From: Alligator mississippiensis
Taxonomy: Eukaryota > Chordata > Crocodylia > Alligatoridae
DNA length: 64,000 bases
Assembly: GCF_030867095.1 (NCBI RefSeq)
Contig: NC_081828.1
Location: 50,383,434 to 50,447,433 of the forward strand
Direction: 5' to 3'
Shown here: in pieces, positions 60,955-64,000 of the stretch
Layout of the letters: each line of letters starts with the position of its first letter
How positions within the stretch are numbered: the stretch's first letter is position 1
The notes under the pieces: model-generated
The model's input: only the letters and a program-made list of their open reading frames with translations
What the model was told of the DNA's origin: nothing
The model's database searches: none
Made by a program: the position numbers and the translations under genes

Positions 60955-61744
60955 TAAGAATTATGTACCTAAATTTTTGCTACACAACATGGAATTATGA
61001 GTCCAGTGGGAACAGATATGAAAGTCTCATCAAACAGAGTTTAATTTAACCTGTTATAAATGTGGGCGGGATTGCAGCCTGACTGCAATCAGTGCCTGGA
61101 GGTTCAATGGTCAACCTGAAGCAAGTGTAATACATCTATTAGTGTGCCTGTTCCCCCAGTTACAGACAGGGAATTCCATACATGTGGCTTGCACTACTAT
61201 AAATGTAGTCCTGCATAAATCCTGCATGCATTAGTGGCAGAGCACCCCTTGAGTGAGAACAGCTGAATTGATGAGCATGAAACCTTGATATCTCTGATTT
61301 CTAGGACGTCTTTATTTACTCTCAACATCTATTTTTGATCTCACTATGCCTGCAAGGTCAGCCTTTCTATTTTTGTTATCTCCAACATTTATTATCATTA
61401 TTTGTGCTTTGGCAAAATTGTACACATAAATTAGAAGGAATTAATTCTGCTTTCAGCTACTGCATTAATCTCTGTAACAATAAACTACCCATGATGCTAT
61501 CAGCTAGCTCTAGGCCTCCCATTTAGGGATTGAAAAAAGTAGGTTGATCAAACCCATGGGAACAACCAGTTTTGATTGGTCAAGTTCAGCCCTCAGCTTT
61601 CAAAAGCAGTCCTGGATGTTGCAGATATATACTTGGGTTTTTTTAAACACCCATCTTAACCTCCAGGAGCTTTATCAAAAATCCACACTAAACAAAACCT
61701 CAAACCTTACTATTCACTCAGTAAGATCTGTGAAGTAACTAGAC
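60955..61744. other. Intergenic DNA, no gene seen
   Basis: No feature was recognised. Confidence 0.4.
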
Positions 61745-62095
61745 GCCTAGAAACCTGGGACATCCCAGAATCAAAAAAACCCCACTCCGAAAAAAGGCAG
61801 GGCAACACACGCGGCGGCAGCACATGCCCCCCAAAACTGGAGCTGAGCCAGCCAGAACCACACTCCAGCTGCTGGCGGGACTTCCTGCCTCAGCTGCAGC
61901 CCTGGGAGGCCCCAGGACCCCAGGTAAGGCTGCTGGAGCCAACATAGTTGCTGACCCCAGCATCCCCTGCCTCACCTGGGGTAACCTGTCGCACATCAGA
62001 GCACACATGGCATGGGCATTTCCCAGGGATTGTGCCGCTGCTACTTTTCTCAAGGGGAAGCAAATAGCCACACTCATCTGGATGCACCTTATGGG
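61745..62095. mobile_element. DNA element, uninterrupted relative of the intron-3 nest
   Basis: Collinear with 34615-34765 plus 38035-38212: gacatccc, an A-run, gcagccctgggaggcccca, caggtaaggctgctgg, cctcacctggggtaacctg and catctggatgcac. The left end appears truncated. It supplies the empty-site arrangement for the nest. Confidence 0.6.
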
Positions 62096-62214
62096 ATAAA
62101 ACTAACACCTTAAAATTAACATGGAGGTCTACAGGCAGCCAATGCAGCTCAGAGAACTGGTGCCATATGCTTTACATGGTATACTATTTGCAAAGAACCA
62201 GGACTTTTTATCTG

Positions 62215-62475
62215 TGCTGTACCAAGGGGGGTAGTGAGCAGGATGACTGCCCCAGGTGCCAAAGCGAAGGGATGCCAACAGGTGTTGCCCAACTGGGGCA
62301 GGGCAGAGGATGAAGCTGTGACTGGCTCTTTCTGGCTTTTTTTTTTTTTTGGGGGGGGGGGGGGCCTGCTCCCACCACATACACTCCCAGGCAAGCATGG
62401 GGGGAGTGTGGCCCCCAGATCTGTGCACGGGGCAAAGGTGGGCTGCCACTGCAGGCTTTGCCCTTGGCACCAAAC
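62215..62475. repeat. GC-rich foldback-related repeat, copy D
   Basis: gcatggggggagtgtggccc and ccagatctgtgcacgggg match the module of copies A to C. The ends gtaccaaggggggtag and, inverted, ggtgccaagggcaaag are related. A run of 14 T meets a run of 14 G at 62337-62364. Confidence 0.5.
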
Positions 62476-62876
62476 TTCATTGCTATAGTGCTGTTTTTTA
62501 TTATAATGATTTTGAAAGACTAAGAAGCAGTGTATATGTGTGTTGATGAGGTGGTGTTTTCTTAACATAAAGAATTCAGGTTTTATCTACTGCAGAAGAC
62601 AACGGTGACTGAAGGGCTGCTGAAAAGGTGGCACCAAGAGTAAAATCCCACATGAAGGGATTTATAGTTAAATGATAAAAGCATGATTTTTCTGCTGTTC
62701 TCTTTGTTAAGATGCGTTTCACTCCAGTGCTCATTTACCCTCTGGGATAAAGCACAGCTCTGTCCAAGACCCAACCTTTCCAAATGGGTCAGGGTGCTGC
62801 CTGGGGCAGAGTTCGGGGTCCAGGCTCAGTCAAGGGGCGCCAGATCCTTAGGGAAAGAAAAGACTTCAGTTTAGAG

Positions 62877-63060
62877 CAGTGGTTCTCAACCTTTTTAGAC
62901 CCAAGGTCCCTCTCGGAAAATGCCAGCTCTTATTTTTCTTTTTTTGTTTTTGACTACAGGAAAGTAATGGAGCAGTTTGGGGGGGGGGGAGGGGGGTCCC
63001 CACGTAGGGAAGAGTTGGAAAAGCCCAGAACAGGGCAGGAGGCTTGAAACCTTGAGGGCT
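62877..63060. mobile_element. hAT-like element, one end only
   Basis: cagtggttctcaaccttttt is a hAT-type left end. No matching right end was found. A G-rich run follows at about 62980-62997. It lies just upstream of the RASAL2 CpG island. Confidence 0.5.
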
Positions 63061-63089
63061 CCTATTTGAAATCTCAAGCAGTCAGCGTG

Positions 63090-63140
63090 CGAGAGGTGGT
63101 ATCTTTTATTAGACAGCTACAAAAACCACGTTTGTCTCTA
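63090..63140 (+). repeat. Tail of the hammerhead-like repeat family
   Basis: gaggtggtatcttttattag followed by acagctacaaaaa resembles the 3' part of the repeat at 5755 and 23530 (taataaaagatat). Only the tail is present, directly beside the RASAL2 island. Confidence 0.35.
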
Positions 63141-63373
63141 GGTGCAAGCGTCCGGGCACACGCGCCCTCCCTCACCCCAGGCACAGGGGAAAGCGCCAGG
63201 CTGCGGGACCCGGGGGCGGGCTCTGCCCCGCCCCGCCCCGCCCCGCCGCGCGCAGGTAGCGGGCTCGGCGGGCGATTGCCCTAGCCTGGCGGAGCTCTGC
63301 CACTGCCCTGCCGCCGCCGCTGTCCAGGCGGCCGCGCGCTCGGCTCTCCATTGCTCGTGCCTATCTCCCCGGG

Positions 63374-63484
63374 ATGCCGCCGGCGCTGGCTGAGCCGCGG
63401 CCGGACGCGGAGCGGGACCCGGTGGGAGTGGGAGCGGGAGCGGGGACGCAGATGGGCGCGCAGCCGGCTCGCGGCGCTCAGTGA
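63374..63484 (+). other. Upstream ORF in the RASAL2 leader
   Basis: An ATG at 63374 (G at -3) opens 36 codons, MPPALAEPRPDAERDPVGVG and onward, with a second in-frame ATG at 63452. It stops at TGA 63482-63484, 37 nt before the RASAL2 ATG. It could lower translation of the main frame if it lies in the mature leader. Whether transcription starts upstream of it is unknown. Confidence 0.5.
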
Positions 63485-63521
63485 GCGGGGCCGAGCGGGC
63501 AGCAGTCGGCGCCCCCGCAGC

Positions 63522-63687
63522 ATGGAGCCGGCGCTGGGGGCTGTCGTCGATCCCGCGCCCTGGGGGCAGGAGCCGCTGGCGGGGCCGGGGCCGGGGCCGG
63601 AGGAGCTGGACGGGGCGGCGGCGGGCGCGCTCGCCCGGCTGCTGCTCGACGCCGTGTGCCAGCAGCAGGGCTGGGTCCGCGTCTACG
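63522..63687 (+). CDS. RASAL2: RASAL2 first coding exon (partial gene)
   Basis: ATG at 63522 sits in a strong Kozak context (A at -3, G at +4) and opens 55 codons plus one base before the donor gtaagc. The exon encodes MEPALGAVVDPAPWGQEP, a Gly-Pro and acidic linker, and ALARLLLDAVCQQQGWVRVY. The block LL(L/E)(D/S)(A/S)VCQQQ-WVRVY, with its split codon, matches from memory the N-terminus of the long human RASAL2 isoform (ESVCQQQSWVRVYD). RASAL2 is a SynGAP-family GTPase-activating protein that turns off Ras at membranes. Its PH, C2, RasGAP and coiled-coil parts are encoded by exons outside this window. The exon is GC-rich and lies in a CpG island. The gene is transcribed away from CRYZL2. Confidence 0.93.
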
Positions 63688-64000
63688 GTAAGCGGCGCCG
63701 GGACCGGGACCGGGACCCCCTCCTCCCCCCGCCGGGACTGCGCGGGGCGGGGCGGGGCGGGGCGGCGGCGCACAGGTGCGCGGCGGGGCCGGGCCGGGCC
63801 GGGCCGGGCCGGGCCGTGAGGGGAGGGCGCCGCGGCGGGGGACAAAGGGCTGCTGCCGCCTGGGGCCCGAGCCTGGGGTCGCCGCTGCCCCCCCCGCCGG
63901 GCTGCGTCTCTGCACGTCGGTGCGTGTCTGTGCAGCTCCGCTCCCGGCACAGCCTCTCCTCTGCCTGCCTGTCCCCTCCCGGAGCCCAGCCCAGCCCCGC

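Larger units (their letters stand above)
63130..64000 (+). promoter_or_regulatory. CpG island and promoter of RASAL2
   Basis: Very high CpG density runs from about 63130 to the window edge. It includes stacked GC-box sequences (repeated CCCCGCC at about 63225-63250, repeated GGGGCGG at about 63745-63765) and GGGCC pentamers at 63785-63816. The island spans the 5' leader, exon 1 and the start of intron 1. GC boxes imply Sp/KLF binding. No TATA box was seen. Confidence 0.8.

Noticed and set aside
63138-63950. A 270-codon minus-strand frame over the RASAL2 island
   Set aside because: CpG island composition explains it. The plus strand carries the recognised RASAL2 exon, and the minus frame is arginine/proline low-complexity.

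Overview
This looks like nuclear DNA of a non-avian sauropsid, most likely a crocodilian, with a turtle as the main alternative. It carries many CR1 LINE fragments that end in CTATGAAT-type short repeats, many hAT-like DNA transposons with 8-bp target duplications, and old MIR SINEs. Two vertebrate host genes could be recognised and read by eye. No database search was possible.

Genes. A complete ten-exon gene on the minus strand (start 41859, stop 22194) encodes a 373-residue zinc-free quinone oxidoreductase of the MDR superfamily. It matches, from memory, quinone oxidoreductase-like protein 2 (CRYZL2), which is a pseudogene (CRYZL2P) in humans. All nine introns have GT/AG ends, and the exon phases join without a break. 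About 21.7 kb away, head to head, the plus strand carries the first coding exon of RASAL2 (63522-63687), a SynGAP-family RasGAP, inside a strong CpG island. The rest of that gene lies beyond the window. The order CRYZL2-RASAL2 agrees with human 1q25.2 (SEC16B-CRYZL2P-RASAL2). The two proteins have no known functional link.

Layout. 1-22 kb is the 3' flank of CRYZL2: a decayed Tx1-like LINE (2.2-3.6 kb), a GC-rich foldback element interrupted by a CR1 LINE (7.5-10.0 kb), a second intact foldback copy (18.2-19.2 kb), and otherwise unremarkable AT-rich DNA. 22-42 kb is CRYZL2, whose introns hold hAT-type elements, MIRs and an inverted pair of a repeat with a hammerhead-ribozyme-like core. Intron 3 holds a triple nest: a DNA element split by a minus CR1, itself split by a plus CR1. 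42-63 kb is the intergenic space: a jockey-superfamily LINE broken by two insertions, a young 5'-truncated CR1, several TIR elements with GC-rich foldback bodies, a 41-bp minisatellite, and a run of 40 C. 63.1-64 kb is the RASAL2 promoter island.

The most unusual structure is a set of GC-rich, self-complementary modules found in elements with different termini (7.9, 18.6, 49.2 and 62.4 kb), often with long G or C homopolymers. No RNA gene, CRISPR array or endogenous retrovirus was recognised.
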